From positions 65,952,637 to 66,016,636 of the forward strand of contig CM019067.1 in assembly GCA_009667805.1 (NCBI GenBank): 64,000 bases of DNA, read 5' to 3'. The notes under the pieces are model-generated. The model did no database searches. It was not told where the DNA came from and worked only from the letters and a program-made list of their open reading frames with translations. Below, one piece after another: positions 31,606-43,081 of the stretch. Position 1 is the stretch's first letter; every line of letters starts with the position of its first letter. Source of the DNA: Leptobrachium leishanense (Eukaryota; Chordata; Amphibia; Anura; Megophryidae). The position numbers were made by a program, and so were the translations under genes.

Positions 31606-32534
31606 GGGAGACTCTCCCCTTTCCAGCGGTGTAAAAAGCAAGTTTCTAGGTGCCATGGTTGGAGAGATAGAGGTCTCCAAAGGAGCCCCCCTCCACTTCC
31701 TGGTTTTCAATGCAGGCACCGGTGGGGGCGTCCGCCTGCCGATGACATCACCACGGAGTGTGGTGATGTCATCGTGCTCGCCGGCCCCTCTAAAGCAGAG
31801 GGGCAGGCTTTCTCCCTGCCAGAACTCTGTTGGAGCCAGCGAGGGAGATATAAGTATCGGGCGGGAGGGAGGTTAGGAGCCGCTGACGTACTATGTACGT
31901 CCGCCGGTCTAAGGGAGACCTGTGGGCAGGACGTACATGGTACCTCAGCGATCATTAAGGGGTTAATGGACATTTATTTTAATTGATATATTGTTATATC
32001 TTCTTGTAAGATCTTAGCTATAAAAAAGAATTCTCTTTTGCAAACACATTTTTAATTTGCACACAACAAGCAATGAAAAGTTCTGAAATTATATTCACCT
32101 GAACTGAGACATCAAATGTCAGCAGAAGCTTTCATTTTTTTCCATTAAGGTTCCTAACACTGACAACATTTCTTGCAAATGAAACAATTTGGTGGCTGAC
32201 TTACTGTTTTTTTAAGTCATTAATTTTCTTTCTCAGTAACTGTGAAAACGTGCCTGGTTTTAGAGAGCTCAATACCTTTAGCTAGAACATATTTATAATT
32301 TTTCTAGGTATTTGACAAAGTTTCTCTAAGGGTCGTGAAGGTCATGGTGGGATTTGTCCATGATGTGATATGACTCTCCAAAAATCACACTACTTCCTGT
32401 TTGGTGAACATGAGAGCTGAACACTAATGGTCTGGAAAACCTGTCCATGGTGGCAGTGAAATAAAATTTAACCTGACACACGACACAAGTGTGTGGATGA
32501 CTTTGTGCACAATCTCACTGCCTGGAAACCATTA
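31606..32534. other. No gene recognised; one 14-bp perfect hairpin
   Basis: At about 31740-31772 GATGACATCACCAC and GTGGTGATGTCATC form a hairpin with a 5-base loop. The ~350 bp around it end CATTAAGGGGTTAATGG and may be another TTAA-type repeat. The rest is AT-rich and unassigned. Confidence 0.45.
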
Positions 32535-32772
32535 GTGCTCATTAGGGATGAGCCGAACACTCCGAGTTCGGTTCGAGCCCGAACCCGAACTTCCCATTTG
32601 TTCGGGACCGAACCCGAACCCCCATGCAAGTCAATGGGGCTGAAAATTCGGTTTTTAGAGTGCCCTCCAAGAGGGCATATATGCTACATATTTGCCATAA
32701 AAGGTGTATGGGGGTCCGGGTAGTGCCGTGGGGGACAGGAAACAAGGACAAAAAGTTTTTAAAAAAACGTTT

Positions 32773-33283
32773 TTAACCACTTCAATGCGGTGGACGCGCT
32801 GAGCGCGTCCAACCGCATTGGTACTTCGCTGCGGAGGACGCGCTGAGCGCGTCCTCCCTTTGCAGCCGCGATCAGCCGGTATTCCGGCTGATCACTCGGC
32901 CCCCCCGGTGCGGGCTGACATCATCGATGTCAGCCCAGCCTCCGGGACCCCGGCGGGCACGATAGGCGTCATCGCGCATGCGCGATGACGTCTATTTCAG
33001 GCACCCCCCGCCATTGCAGGGAAGGTGCCTGAAGGGGAGGGGTGGAAGGTCTTTCGGACCTCTCCCCATCCCCTTCCCCGCGGGCCAGCGATTAAAGGCA
33101 GGCACCGCCTGGAAGGGCACAGCCTGCCCTTCCAAGCGGCGGCTGTCTTTAACCCCTAGGGGGCTGGATCGCGATATGGCGCCAACATGCGCCGTATCGC
33201 GGTCCCCTCCCGGAGCTGGCCGACATCTTGGATGTCGGCCAAGCTTCCGGGATATCCCCCTAATGACTGGCGTCATCGCGCAG
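32773..33283 (+). mobile_element. TTAA-type (piggyBac-like) fragment, right-truncated
   Basis: Starts TTAACCACTTCAATGCGG at 32773, then two GGACGCGCTGAGCGCGTCC-type palindromes (32792-32812 and 32836-32856). It parallels 44287-44820. The right half is missing; the join to the transposase lies near 33283, next to a partly duplicated AGCTAGGG. Confidence 0.75.
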
Positions 33284-35669
33284 AGCTAGGGGGGGCCTTG
33301 AGAGCTAGGGAAGGCCTCCTCTTCCTCCTGCTGCTCTGCCTCTAGAGCCACATCTATAATTCCCCGCAGAGTGTGCTCCAGCAGGAACACTAAAGGAATT
33401 GTGTCACTGATGCATGCACTGTCCCTGCTCACCATCCTCGTTGCCTCTTTAAATGGTGACAGTACAGTGCATGCATCCTTGATCATCAGCCACTGCGGGG
33501 GGGGGGGGAAACAAGTTGACCTGAATCTGTCCTTGTGCCATACTCACACAGGTACTCGTTGATGGCCCTCTGCTGCTTGTGCAGACACTTCAGCATTGCT
33601 AATGTCGAATTCCACCTGGTGGGCATGTCACAGATCAGACAGTTTGTGGGAAGGTGGAATTCTCTTTGAATTTCTGTCAGGCAAACGCTTGCTGGGAATG
33701 ACCGTCTGAAGTGGCTGCAGACTTTTCTGGCCTGGATGAGAAGCTCTGGCAGCCCTGGGTACTTGGTTAGGAAACGCTGTACCACCATATTTAGGACGTG
33801 TGCTAGGCATGGTACATGCGTCAATTTACCCTTGCGTAGGGTGGAGAGAAGGTTGCTGCCATTATCGCAGATGATCATTCCCAGCTCAAGCTGGCGTGGT
33901 GTTAACCATCTCTGCACCTGCCCCTGCAGAGCTGACAAAATTTCTGACCCGGTGTGGCTCCTGTCCCCTAAACAAACCAGCTCAAGCACAGTATGGCATT
34001 TTTTTGCTTGAGCCATTGCGTACACCCTGTCAGGCGTTGGTTTAACTGCCACTTTGCCAGAGACAGAGAAGGAGGAGGAGGAGGAGGAAGAGGTGGTGGT
34101 GGTGGAGCAGACAGACCTCATACAAGCAGCTTTCTGGAGGCGTGGTGGATGAACAAGCTCCAGCACAGTGCCCCGTCTTGCATCCCTCCCAGCTGCAATC
34201 AGAGTTACCCAGTGTGCCGTGAAGGAAATGTAACGACCCTGTCCATGCTTGCTGGACCACGTGTCTAAAGTGACATGCACCTTGCTGCTGACTGCCTTTC
34301 CCAATGACTGGATAACATTGTCTTCCACGTGCTGGTATAGTGCTGGAATGGCCTTGTGTGAAAAGTAATGGCCTTTTGGAACCTGCCACTGTGGTACAGC
34401 GCATTCAGCAAATTCACGGAAGGGAGCAGAGTCCACCAGCTGGAAAGGCAGCAGCTGCAATGCGAGTAATTTTGCTAAACTGGCATTTAGACGCTGTGCT
34501 TGGGGATGGTTGGGACTATATTTTTTCTTTTGCTGCAGCAGCTGCGGCAACGTAATCTGACTGCGTAAATCTTCAGCTACTGGGATGATGTCACATTGTG
34601 AGGAAGGACCTGGTACATCCATTACTGTAGCATCATCCCTGTCGGTGGAGGTTGTAGGTAATTGCATGGCAGGACATACAGTGTGGGTAGAGACAGATGA
34701 GGAGGAGGAGGACCTACGCAAAGTTTTGCCCCAACGGGATGTGTGGCACTTGTTCATATGTCGCCTCAAGCACGTGGTACCCAAGTGTCCGGTGTTTATC
34801 CCACGCTTCAGCCTCCTCTGACATAGATTACAAATAGCAACGGTGGGGTCTGCTGCACATTTCTTAAAGAACTCCCAGACAGCAGAGTTCCTGCATGTGT
34901 TCTTTGAGACAACAGCGCTCTGCACCGGAGCAGCTCTGACATGTGATGCCTTGGACTGGCTAGTGCTACGGTTGGTCACAGAGGATGTTGTGCCTCGTGT
35001 TTGCTGTGCCTCCTCCTCCTCCCCCTCCTCCTCCCCCTCCTCCTCACTTGATTCCTCAGTTCGATCTGGCACCCAGGTGGAGTCAGTGACCTCATCATCA
35101 TCAATGTCATCTTCACCCCCTATCTCCTCGTCACTGGAGCCAACTTGGCAGTATGGTGCAGCTGCTGGGGCAACATGAGTGCCAGTTATTTGTGTGTCAT
35201 CACTGGCACCCCCTTCCTCTAGGTTGATTATACTCCCTTGCTCAACCTCAGAGATTGAATCAGAGCACTGTACTTGCTGCGCATCCTCAAGCAGCATGTC
35301 ACTCTCATTGTAGTCAAACAATTCAGCTGACTCCTCCGTGTGTGATAGCGAGGCTACGGCAGGAGTAGCTGTGGACATGGAGGCTGCATTAGATGCTTTG
35401 GCAGCTGAGGTGGACTGTAAAGCACTAGAAGCCTGGCTGGCAGAGGACTCGGAGGATGAGGATGGCCTGGTTAGCCAATCCACCAAGTCCTCTGTATGTT
35501 GCTGCTGCTGCTTAAGACGGCCAGCACCAGTTAGAAAGGACAAGCTTGCCCCTGCAGAGGATACACCACGTCCACCACGACCAGAGACACAGCCTCCAGA
35601 CACAAGGGCTGCTTGCCCTCTTATCTGTGGCTGGGAGCGTCTGCCTGTCCTTTTCGTTCTTTCAGACAT
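33284..35669 (-). pseudogene. hAT transposase with BED zinc finger, C-terminus lost
   Basis: A 727-codon frame, 35669-33486. Residues 1-250 are low complexity (Ser/Gln, then acidic EEEGEEEGEEEE). The BED finger has C280/C283 and H304/H309 (AICNLCQ ... LRRHMNKCH). RNase-H-like core: D469 in VTLDTWSSKHG, D602 in IICDNGSNLL, the CxxH motif C621-H624 (VPCLAHVLN), and TRWNST 684-689. At the C12 run (33508-33497) the frame breaks. Homology continues in another frame (WLMIKDACTVLSPFKEATRM, then SCISDTIPLVFLL) to about 33286, where it is cut off. The hATC region with the catalytic Glu is absent. A DNA-binding transposase by family; this copy cannot be functional. The C12 run plus CAG resembles a 3' splice site, but the upstream GTGAGT donor gives the wrong phase. 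Confidence 0.9.
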
Positions 35670-35774
35670 GGTGAGTGATATATAGATTAATATATACAGA
35701 ACTCTGATTCAACTCTGGTATAAAGATTTAAATAACTCTGGTATAACTCAGTGAGACACACTGATAGCTGGCAG

Positions 35775-36640
35775 CCAGTGACAAGAGACAGATCACCTTA
35801 ATTCACAAATGTTTTAAATAAATTAGTGAGCCCCAAAATACAGCGTGGTACTTTTTGTATGACGAGACACAGATCACCTTAATTCCCAAGTGTTTTAAAG
35901 AAATTAGTGAGCCCCAAAAAAAATTGCTGGCTGTGTGACGAGACACAGAAGATCACCTTAATTCCCAAGTGTTTTAAAGAAATTAGTGAGCCCCAAAACA
36001 CAGCGTGGTACTGTTTGTATGACGAGACACAGATCACCTTAATTCCCAAGTGTTTTAAAGAAATTAGTGAGCCCTAAAAAAAATTGCTGGCTGTGTGACA
36101 AGACACAGAAGATCACCTTAATTCCCAAGTGTTTTAAAGAAATTAGTAAGCCCCAAAATACAGCGTGGTACTGTTTGTGTGACGAGACACAGATCACCTT
36201 AATTCACAAGTGTTTTAAAGAAATTAGTGAGCCCCAAAAAAATTGCTGGCTGTGTGACGAGACACAGAAGATCACCTTAATTCCCAAGTGTTTTAAAGAA
36301 ATTAGTGAGCCCCAAAATACAGTGTGGTACTGTTTGTATGATGAGACACAGATCACCTTAATTCCCAAGTGTTTTAAAGAAATTAGTGAGCCCCAAAATA
36401 CTACGTGGTACTGTTTGTATGACGAGATACAGATCACCTTAACTCACAAGTGTTTTAAAGAAATTAGTGAGCCCCAAAATACAGCGTGGTACTGTATTTA
36501 GGACGAGACACAGATCACCTTAATTCCCAAGTGTTTTAAAGAAATTAGTGAGCCCCAAAATACACCGTGGTACTGTTTGTATGACGAGACACAGATCACC
36601 TTAATTCACAAGTGTTTTAAAGAAATTAGTGAGCCCCAAA
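35775..36640 (-). repeat. 81-bp tandem array 5' of the hAT transposase gene
   Basis: Units of ~78-81 bp contain CACAGATCACCTTAATTCCC, AAGTGTTTTAAAGAAATTAG and TGAGCCCCAAAA, alternating between endings CAGCGTGGTACTGTTTGTAT and TTGCTGGCTGTGTGACGAG. Degenerate units continue to about 36910. Unit length divisible by three creates the 144-codon plus-strand frame at 36067, which is not a gene. The position, between terminus and transposase start, is where hAT subterminal/promoter sequence lies. Confidence 0.92.
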
Positions 36641-37342
36641 AAGATTTGCTGGCACAGTGACAAGACCCAGAAAATCACCTCAATTCACAAATGTTTTAAG
36701 TAAAGTTGTAAACCCCAAAAAAACTTGCTGGCACAGTGACAAGACACACATCTCCTAAATTCCCTGATATTTGGTAGAAAAAAGACCCAAAAAGACTTGC
36801 TGGTACAGTGTGACAAGACCCAGAAAATCACCTCAATACACAAATGTTTTAAATAAAGTTGTAAACCCCCAAAAAATTGCTGGCACAGTGACAAGACACA
36901 CATCACCTAAATTCCCTGATATTTGGTCGAAATGAGACCCCCCAGACCCCCCAGTAGCGTGGCAGACCGGCAGTAACAACACACACAACTATCTCCTTTG
37001 AAATCTCCTCTGAAATGCGTGCAGAAGCACTGCGTGGAAACCTTATATAGTGTACTGCGGGACTTAGCTCTGTGAGCCCATGATTGGGCAAAATTTGCCC
37101 AATCAGGACTCTGAGCCGTGATTGGCATAGTGTTGAACCTGTCTTGCACCAGACCTGTGGTTAAGTGCAAGGCTGTAGCCAATTACGAGCTTCAGGCAGT
37201 GGGAAAATGCATTGTGGTCCATTGTGGTCGAACATGCGGCGAACACCCTGAAATGTTCGGGGTTCGCGATCTGCTCGAACAGGCTAAGTTCGGGTCGAAC
37301 CCCGAACTGTCTGAACCCGAACAGCTCATCCCTAGTGCTCAT

Positions 37343-38404
37343 GTTATATTTATGCTAAACTCATTTGCATGTTCTTGCAGACAGTTCATTTTATGCTTTT
37401 GGTGCTTTGCGTACTGAAAAATTGCAGTGTGTTTAGATTGTTTTGTTTTCAGCTGTTATGTAAATTTTATCATACCATTTTATTCTTGCTCTGTGTCATG
37501 AATCCATGACCCCTACATGTAGTACAATGCATAATCTAAACTGCCGGTCCTTAGAATGGCTCGTATTAAGCTACCTAAGAGAAATGCACAGAGTACAACA
37601 TCAGAGGATACGTTGAGGTCATAAACCAGATGGGGGTAGTCATACAAGCCAAAGTCAGTAACAAAGGAGGTTCTCATACAAGCCAAAAATATAGGTCCAC
37701 AGAAATCAGAATAAACGTAAAGGTAAGCCAAGGTCGGTACGCAAATATAAATCAGGAACAGATAAATTGGACTCTTGGGTACAATGAACCATGAAAGGGC
37801 TCAGAGCAGAGTGAGCCCAGATCTTAAATAGGCACTGGAGAGAAACCATTGGTCCGCATCAGTCTCCTGCGCCGAAATGTGGCATGCTGGAATGAAGCAT
37901 GGATGTGGTTCAAAAACAACTGCATACTACTGCACCCAGCGGCAGAGCATCTGTGCATTGAAGATCGCGGCCTGAGGACACCATGCGGATCCTGAGGAGA
38001 AAAATGACGCAGAACAAGTAGCAGAAACCGTGACACTCTGGTCTTCTGTTTCTGGATTGCTAATGTGGGATCTGTTCTCTGTTGATCTACAGATGGGTAG
38101 AATGCAGGCATTCCATGGTCATTCTTCAGTTTTCTTGCAGCGGGACATGGACATTGCCTAATCCCAAGAGGAGGCCTTTTCGTAGAGAAACCGATGTCTT
38201 GGAAAATTGTTTGCTTGGGTTTGCTTGTTTTTCTGTACGTTTAACACTGCATGTTTGCAAACGTGGGGGAGACCTTGTTGTTATTCATGTTTTATTTGCT
38301 CTGGTACACTAGACTGATTTTATTTTAGAGGCTGTCACTGTGACTCCATTTTGGGTAGTGGGTAGATCAACTTTCAGCCTTTAACAGGTGTGAGTTCCTA
38401 CAGT
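37343..38404. other. No gene recognised
   Basis: No coding or repeat homology within the window that I can identify. Confidence 0.5.
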
Positions 38405-38550
38405 GGCTTCGTTGGGTGGTCTTAAGCTGGGGATAGCAAAAACATAATATTGACTCATGTGTTTTCAGTGAAAAATTGGTTTATTTCCTCAGCTGTAAAA
38501 GACAATGTTTTGACCTATGCAGGTCTTTGACAAGACCAGTGTAGTGATGT
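38405..38550 (-). repeat. Short repeat with hammerhead-like stem (inverted mate at 40318)
   Basis: On the minus strand GACCTGCATAGGTC (a self-complementary stem) is followed by AAAACATTGTCTTTTACAGC and TGAGGAAATAAACCAA. The sequence reappears in the other orientation at 40318-40420. Confidence 0.6.
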
Positions 38551-39253
38551 GTTTAAATTTGTCCTTCTGAAATTAAACAATATAGCCACTAGGGGGAGCC
38601 AGTGTATAACATATGGAAAGGATTATGCTGGACTAAGAGATTTATGAACTTCATCTCCCAGAAACCTTTGCTAAGAGGACAGGGAGTGGGCGTGCACGCC
38701 AGGAGAGACATCCGAAGCCTCGTGCAAGACAGGGGCAGAGCGAGCAGAGCAACAAAAGGAGTAGGACGCATGCAGGACACTGTCAGGGATCGAAACCAGG
38801 CTGGAGTGTGGGCGCTGCCATATCCAGTGCTGGAGATCGGGGACGGAGATCGTGCTGTTGCTTACTACATACTGCTGAGTGAGTGCAGGAGGACAACCAG
38901 GTTCCAGAAGGACCCCGAGTGAGGAGGCTGCGAGGATCGAACGGGCGTGCAGGTGGCGGATCGCTTCCGGTAGCATTGAACAGCAATCGGGAGAGCGGAT
39001 TCGCTGGCACCGGGTTCCAATCGCGGAGAGAGATCCTGGGTCGAGTCATCGGTTCTGGTCACTTTATTCGTCGGATGGGTGAGAGGCCTCAAGGCCTACG
39101 GTTCCAAAACGAAAGTCTGCATTTGGTTAATTGCTTCAATTTACAGGGCCCCAATGTTGACTAGTCGAAGATAACTTTGCTCGTTCACTGGCCAGTTGAA
39201 TATAGTACCCGGGTACCCTAAGACAACACTTTTTGAGCCTTTTTGAACAGTAC
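38551..39253. other. No gene recognised
   Basis: G/C-richer stretch with overlapping short frames on both strands; no recognisable domain. Confidence 0.45.
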
Positions 39254-39256
39254 TTA

Positions 39257-39682
39257 GGCTAGGGTCAGACGAACGCATTTTCACGTTGTCCGTGAAAAAG
39301 TGCGTTCGAACGAATGGACGTATTTTTTCACGGAGTACGCGATACCGGTCATACGATGCGCATTTTTCGTCCGTGATTTTGTACGGATCATCAATAAAAC
39401 ACTTTGTGCATCTGGACGTTATGTTGGCCGGACATTAGCAGCGTCTGACATCTCCAATTCACGCACACACGCCGCTAGCGGACGCAGCGCACTCTGTACG
39501 ACTGTACTAGCAGTTTTACGTTCTCGAAAAAATGCGTTCATTTTCCACTTGCGTTGCGCAGCCGGACTTTCGTGCGACCGTACATCGTATATTGGCCGTC
39601 ATTGCCCGTCATTTGCTGCTAGTGCGGCCGTGATTAAGTGCGCCTGCACGCGCGTTCGCACTGCCTCAGTCTGACCCTAGCC
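39257..39682 (+). mobile_element. Harbinger-like MITE copy iii
   Basis: GGCTAGGGTCAGACGAACGC ... AGTCTGACCCTAGCC, with target duplication TTA at 39254-39256 and 39683-39685. Nearly identical to copy ii at 12899-13314, implying recent spread. Confidence 0.92.
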
Positions 39683-39833
39683 TTAAACTCGCAAACTGAG
39701 GGGTATTAACCATTTCTTTTCCGACGCATGTTTTTTCCGCGTTGCGCATTCCTGTTATTATCTTCAACGTACATGTGTATTATATGCCACTTTATTGATC
39801 CAGTAAAGTATACAACTTAGAAAATCCACAACA

Positions 39834-40223
39834 TTTCTACATAAAGTTAATCCAGCTATACCAGACGAGTGTTGGAGGGGATGTGGTAACAAAGGGACTC
39901 AAGCTCATATGTGGTGTGAATGGCCAAAAATTTTGGTTTATTGGGACTCGGTGCAGGCCTTGATTGAATCAATATTTGGCCCTGGAATCCCAAGAGATCC
40001 TTGGACCTACCTTTTTGCCTTACCGGTGCCGGGCCTCTCCATGTACCATAATCGTTTACTTTCTAAAATCCTATTGGCAGCCAGGAAGGCTGTAGCTGAG
40101 GTATGGCGCTCAGCCTCTCTGCCTCCTCATGTGGACCAGTTTGGTATGACTCGTTTGAATTTATTGTCATGTTGATTATTATGTAATCCTGTTCACTTTT
40201 AAAATAAAGTATAAAAAAAAAAA
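39834..40223 (+). mobile_element. 5'-truncated L1/Tx1 LINE insertion
   Basis: Flanked by a 14-bp target duplication GAAAATCCACAACA (39820-39833 and 40224-40237). It encodes the last ~110 residues of ORF2: CWRGCG, GTQAHMWCEWPK (the C-terminal Cys/His region), IPRDPWTYLFALPV, LLAARKAVAEVWRS, then the stop near 40173, AATAAAG and an A-tail. Only the 3' 390 bp integrated, as is typical of LINE retrotransposition. The target duplication is perfect, so the insertion is young. Confidence 0.87.
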
Positions 40224-40317
40224 GAAAATCCACAACAGTGCTGGTGTATAGTGATTCCTAGTACGGCGAGACTATCCTGGGTTTATTCAGCGGTTCCTCC
40301 GGGGGTGAGTGCTACAC

Positions 40318-40420
40318 CTGTATAGGTCGAAACTTTGTCTTTTACAGCTGAGGAAATAAACCCATTTTTAACTGAAAACACAGAAGAGTCAGTATTATGT
40401 TTTTGCTACATGGGGGATTT
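40318..40420 (+). repeat. Inverted mate of 38405-38550
   Basis: ACCTGTATAGGTCGAAACTT, TGTCTTTTACAGCTGAGGAA, ATAAACCC ... AGTATTATGTTTTTGCTACA. The GTCGAAAC here keeps a hammerhead-like GAAAC after the stem. Confidence 0.6.
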
Positions 40421-41873
40421 GGGAATTGGATCCGTTCTGAGTGATCGGTGAGAGTCTCTTGGTTGCAGCAATTGTGTTCCTTATTAAGCCGGAGATTCAC
40501 TGACCGCAATACAATGAGGTGCGAAGCGGTTGCTTCACGCCTTGTCGCATCTTGGCCAAAGCTGGGTATTTTCAACTCTGGGTACTCAGCCATGCAGCCC
40601 ATCACCAGCTGAGCATGCAAAGAAGATGGGGCTGTATACACCGAGCGCGTCTCATTGCGTTCAGTGTATCACCGGCTTTAGTTTTTTGGTCCTATTACAG
40701 GGTTCCCACAGCAATTTACCCGCAGGAACTCACAACACTATTTTTCAAATCCAAGGAATAGTGAATGTTTGCCACAGTGTCAAATACATAGGCTTGTAAT
40801 ATTTAACTCCTGCAGTGAGTCATTTTATTTTCATGTGACCTTACATTCTATGCCTTTGTATTTAAGATAATGGATAAAACAAACATGTTTGAAGTTTACT
40901 GATTCTGATTTTAACTAAGTGATGAAAGATGTGAGCCAGGGTCAGCACTATTATTTGTCAGTTTGTTAAGGGAAAACATGAGCAAGGGAACAAGAAAAAG
41001 CACTTTTAAATATAGTCATGGAAACCAACGCAATATCCCTGTGGATTATAGCTGTAGTACTTGAAACCAAAATGGTTTTAATAGTCCTATCAAGGCTATT
41101 AAAGAACGTGTAGTTCTAGACTATTTAATTACCCACCCTTCTCCCTCCTATAGTCATTTCTGGTTTGACACAGGGGTTATAAAGGAGCAGCACTGTACCC
41201 ATGACCCAAAACATGCCCAAAGAAATAACTGATTTAGTGCCAAAAGTCTTCAGCTTCATGAACAATAGGGCAATTGCACCATGAGAAAAAGAGTATGACA
41301 ATAACCCCAATGGTGGATTAAAGACAATGGCATAATAGGTAGTGGTAGGACAGTGGTACAATGAAAGGTGAATGGGATCTGGCAAAGGTTCACCAAAACC
41401 CTTACCATCAAGCCTTGCAATCGTAATCTAGACACCAGCATTTTGACATCATTAATGTTGCAGCTGTATCTGTAAATAATAGGCTTAAACACTCTTCACC
41501 GGAGTTAAGCCCTGCCAGACCTTTAGCCTCTCCGTCTGCGTGCACCAAACCCTGTAGGATACACTGTGCCTAGCATCTCTCAAAATCAGCAATCAGCTAC
41601 CTGTCAAGGCTAAGCATTCAGAATTTGAATAAAACTGCTACCGGTCAGGATTATTGAAATCGCAGAGACAGTAGAACAAAGCTGGGTAAAGGGACACCAG
41701 AAATCACAGAATGGATAAGACAGAGCTGGGCAATGGGATTCCAGAGACCAGCAAGGTTGAAAAAAGTTGAGTCAAAGAATCCGAATATCAAATTCAGAGA
41801 TTATAATGCATTATAGGGCTACTAGAAGCCACAATAGGGACACAAGGAAATGGTGAGTTTATACAGCAAGTGA
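40421..41873. other. No gene recognised
   Basis: Contains the flank of hAT copy D; no coding signal. Confidence 0.5.
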
Positions 41874-42652
41874 GTGATGGCTAGGGATGAGCCGAACACT
41901 CCCCAAGTTCAGTTCGAAGCCGAACCCGAACTTTCCAAATGTTCGAATCCGGACCTGGACCCGAACTCGAACCCCATACAAGTCAATGGGGCTGAAAATT
42001 CGGTTTTTAGAGTGCCCTCCAAGAGGGCATATATGCTAGATATTTGCCATAAAAAGTGTATGGGGGTCTGGGTAGTGCCCTGGGGGACAGGAAACAAGGA
42101 CAAAAAGTAAAAAAAAAAACGTTTTTAAAGGGACAGTGAGTTTTCCATGAAATAAGGGTTAAAAATAAAAACGAAAAATTCCTTCAAATATCGTGCCTAG
42201 GAGGTCCCCATAACCTGCCCGTGAAGTGGCGGATTTCTAGGATGTATAGAAATATGTAAAAACCAAAAAATGACATTTCAAATGACGGTAAATGCTTTTC
42301 CTTTAATCTATCCATAAACAACTGCTTGGGGCGGCAGTCTGTATGAAAAGAGGAGACATTTTCGGACACACAGAAAAAGTTTACTGATTTTTTGGCTGTG
42401 AAAAGCAAGAGAATGACTGGAGAATGGAAAATTCTAGACCAAATAGCCGATTTGGAAAGTGAGAAAAATGGGAGAATTTTTCTGGTTAGGCTATTTTGAC
42501 CTAGAATTTTCTCTTCAGTCATTCTCCTGAGTTTCACCTTTCTCTGAATAACCCTGTCAGGGTTATTCAGAGAGCGGTGTAGAGCAGGAGAATGACTGGA
42601 GAATGGAAAATTCTAGGTCAAAATAGCCAAACCAGAAAAATTCTCCCATTTA

Positions 42653-43078
42653 GGCTAGGGTCAGACGAAAGCAGTTTTAACGTGCGTTTAGACGCACGAA
42701 ATCATGGCCGTGCTAGCAGCAAATGACGTCCAATGCCGGGGAACACACGAAGTACGGCCGCACAAAAGTTCGTCCGCGCAACGCAAGTGGCAAACGAACG
42801 CATTTTTTCTAGAACGTCAAACCTCTAGTACGGACGTACAGAGTGCGCTGCGTCCGCTAGAGGCGTGTGTGCATGATTGGGAGACGTCAGACGCTGCTAA
42901 TGTCCGGCCAACATAACGTCCAGACACAAAAAGTGTTTTATTGATGATCCGTACAAAATCACGGCCGAACAGGCGCATTGTATGACCGCTATCGCGTATT
43001 CCGTGAAAAAATGCGTCCATTCGTTCGAACGCACTTTTTCACAGACAACGCGAAAAATGCGTTAGTCTGACCCTAGCC
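42653..43078 (-). mobile_element. Harbinger-like MITE copy iv, nested
   Basis: GGCTAGGGTCAGACGAAAGC ... TCTGACCCTAGCC, opposite in orientation to copies ii and iii. The left flank TTA (42650-42652) is matched by TTA at 43504-43506 beyond copy v. The uninterrupted MITE sequence CCCATTTATCTCAC has a single TTA here, proving the duplication. Confidence 0.92.
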
Positions 43079-43081
43079 TAA

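Larger units (their letters stand above)
32543..37334 (-). mobile_element. 4.8-kb hAT element with degraded transposase gene (copy C)
   Basis: TAGGGATGAGCCGAACAC ... GAACAGCTCATCCCTA, with perfect target duplication GTGCTCAT (32535-32542 and 37335-37342). In gene sense (minus) the order is: terminal region (37334-36910), an 81-bp tandem array, the transposase gene (35669 to about 33284), then a TTAA-type fragment that replaced the 3' end of the gene, then the other terminus. This is the only member here that still has transposase sequence; copies A, B, D, E and F are derivatives with matching ends. Confidence 0.92.

Noticed and set aside
33486..33570. Intron at the end of the hAT transposase frame (GTGAGT ... 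C12-GCAG)
   Set aside because: Joining at these sites gives the wrong reading phase; a homopolymer slip explains the break better.
36067..36501. 144-codon plus-strand frame
   Set aside because: It is the translation of the 81-bp tandem array (unit divisible by three), without domain features.
40400..40440. LTR end plus primer-binding site (GCTACA / TGGGGGATTTGGGAATTGG)
   Set aside because: Suggestive, but no paired LTR or retroviral coding sequence is found nearby and I cannot match the putative site to a tRNA with confidence.
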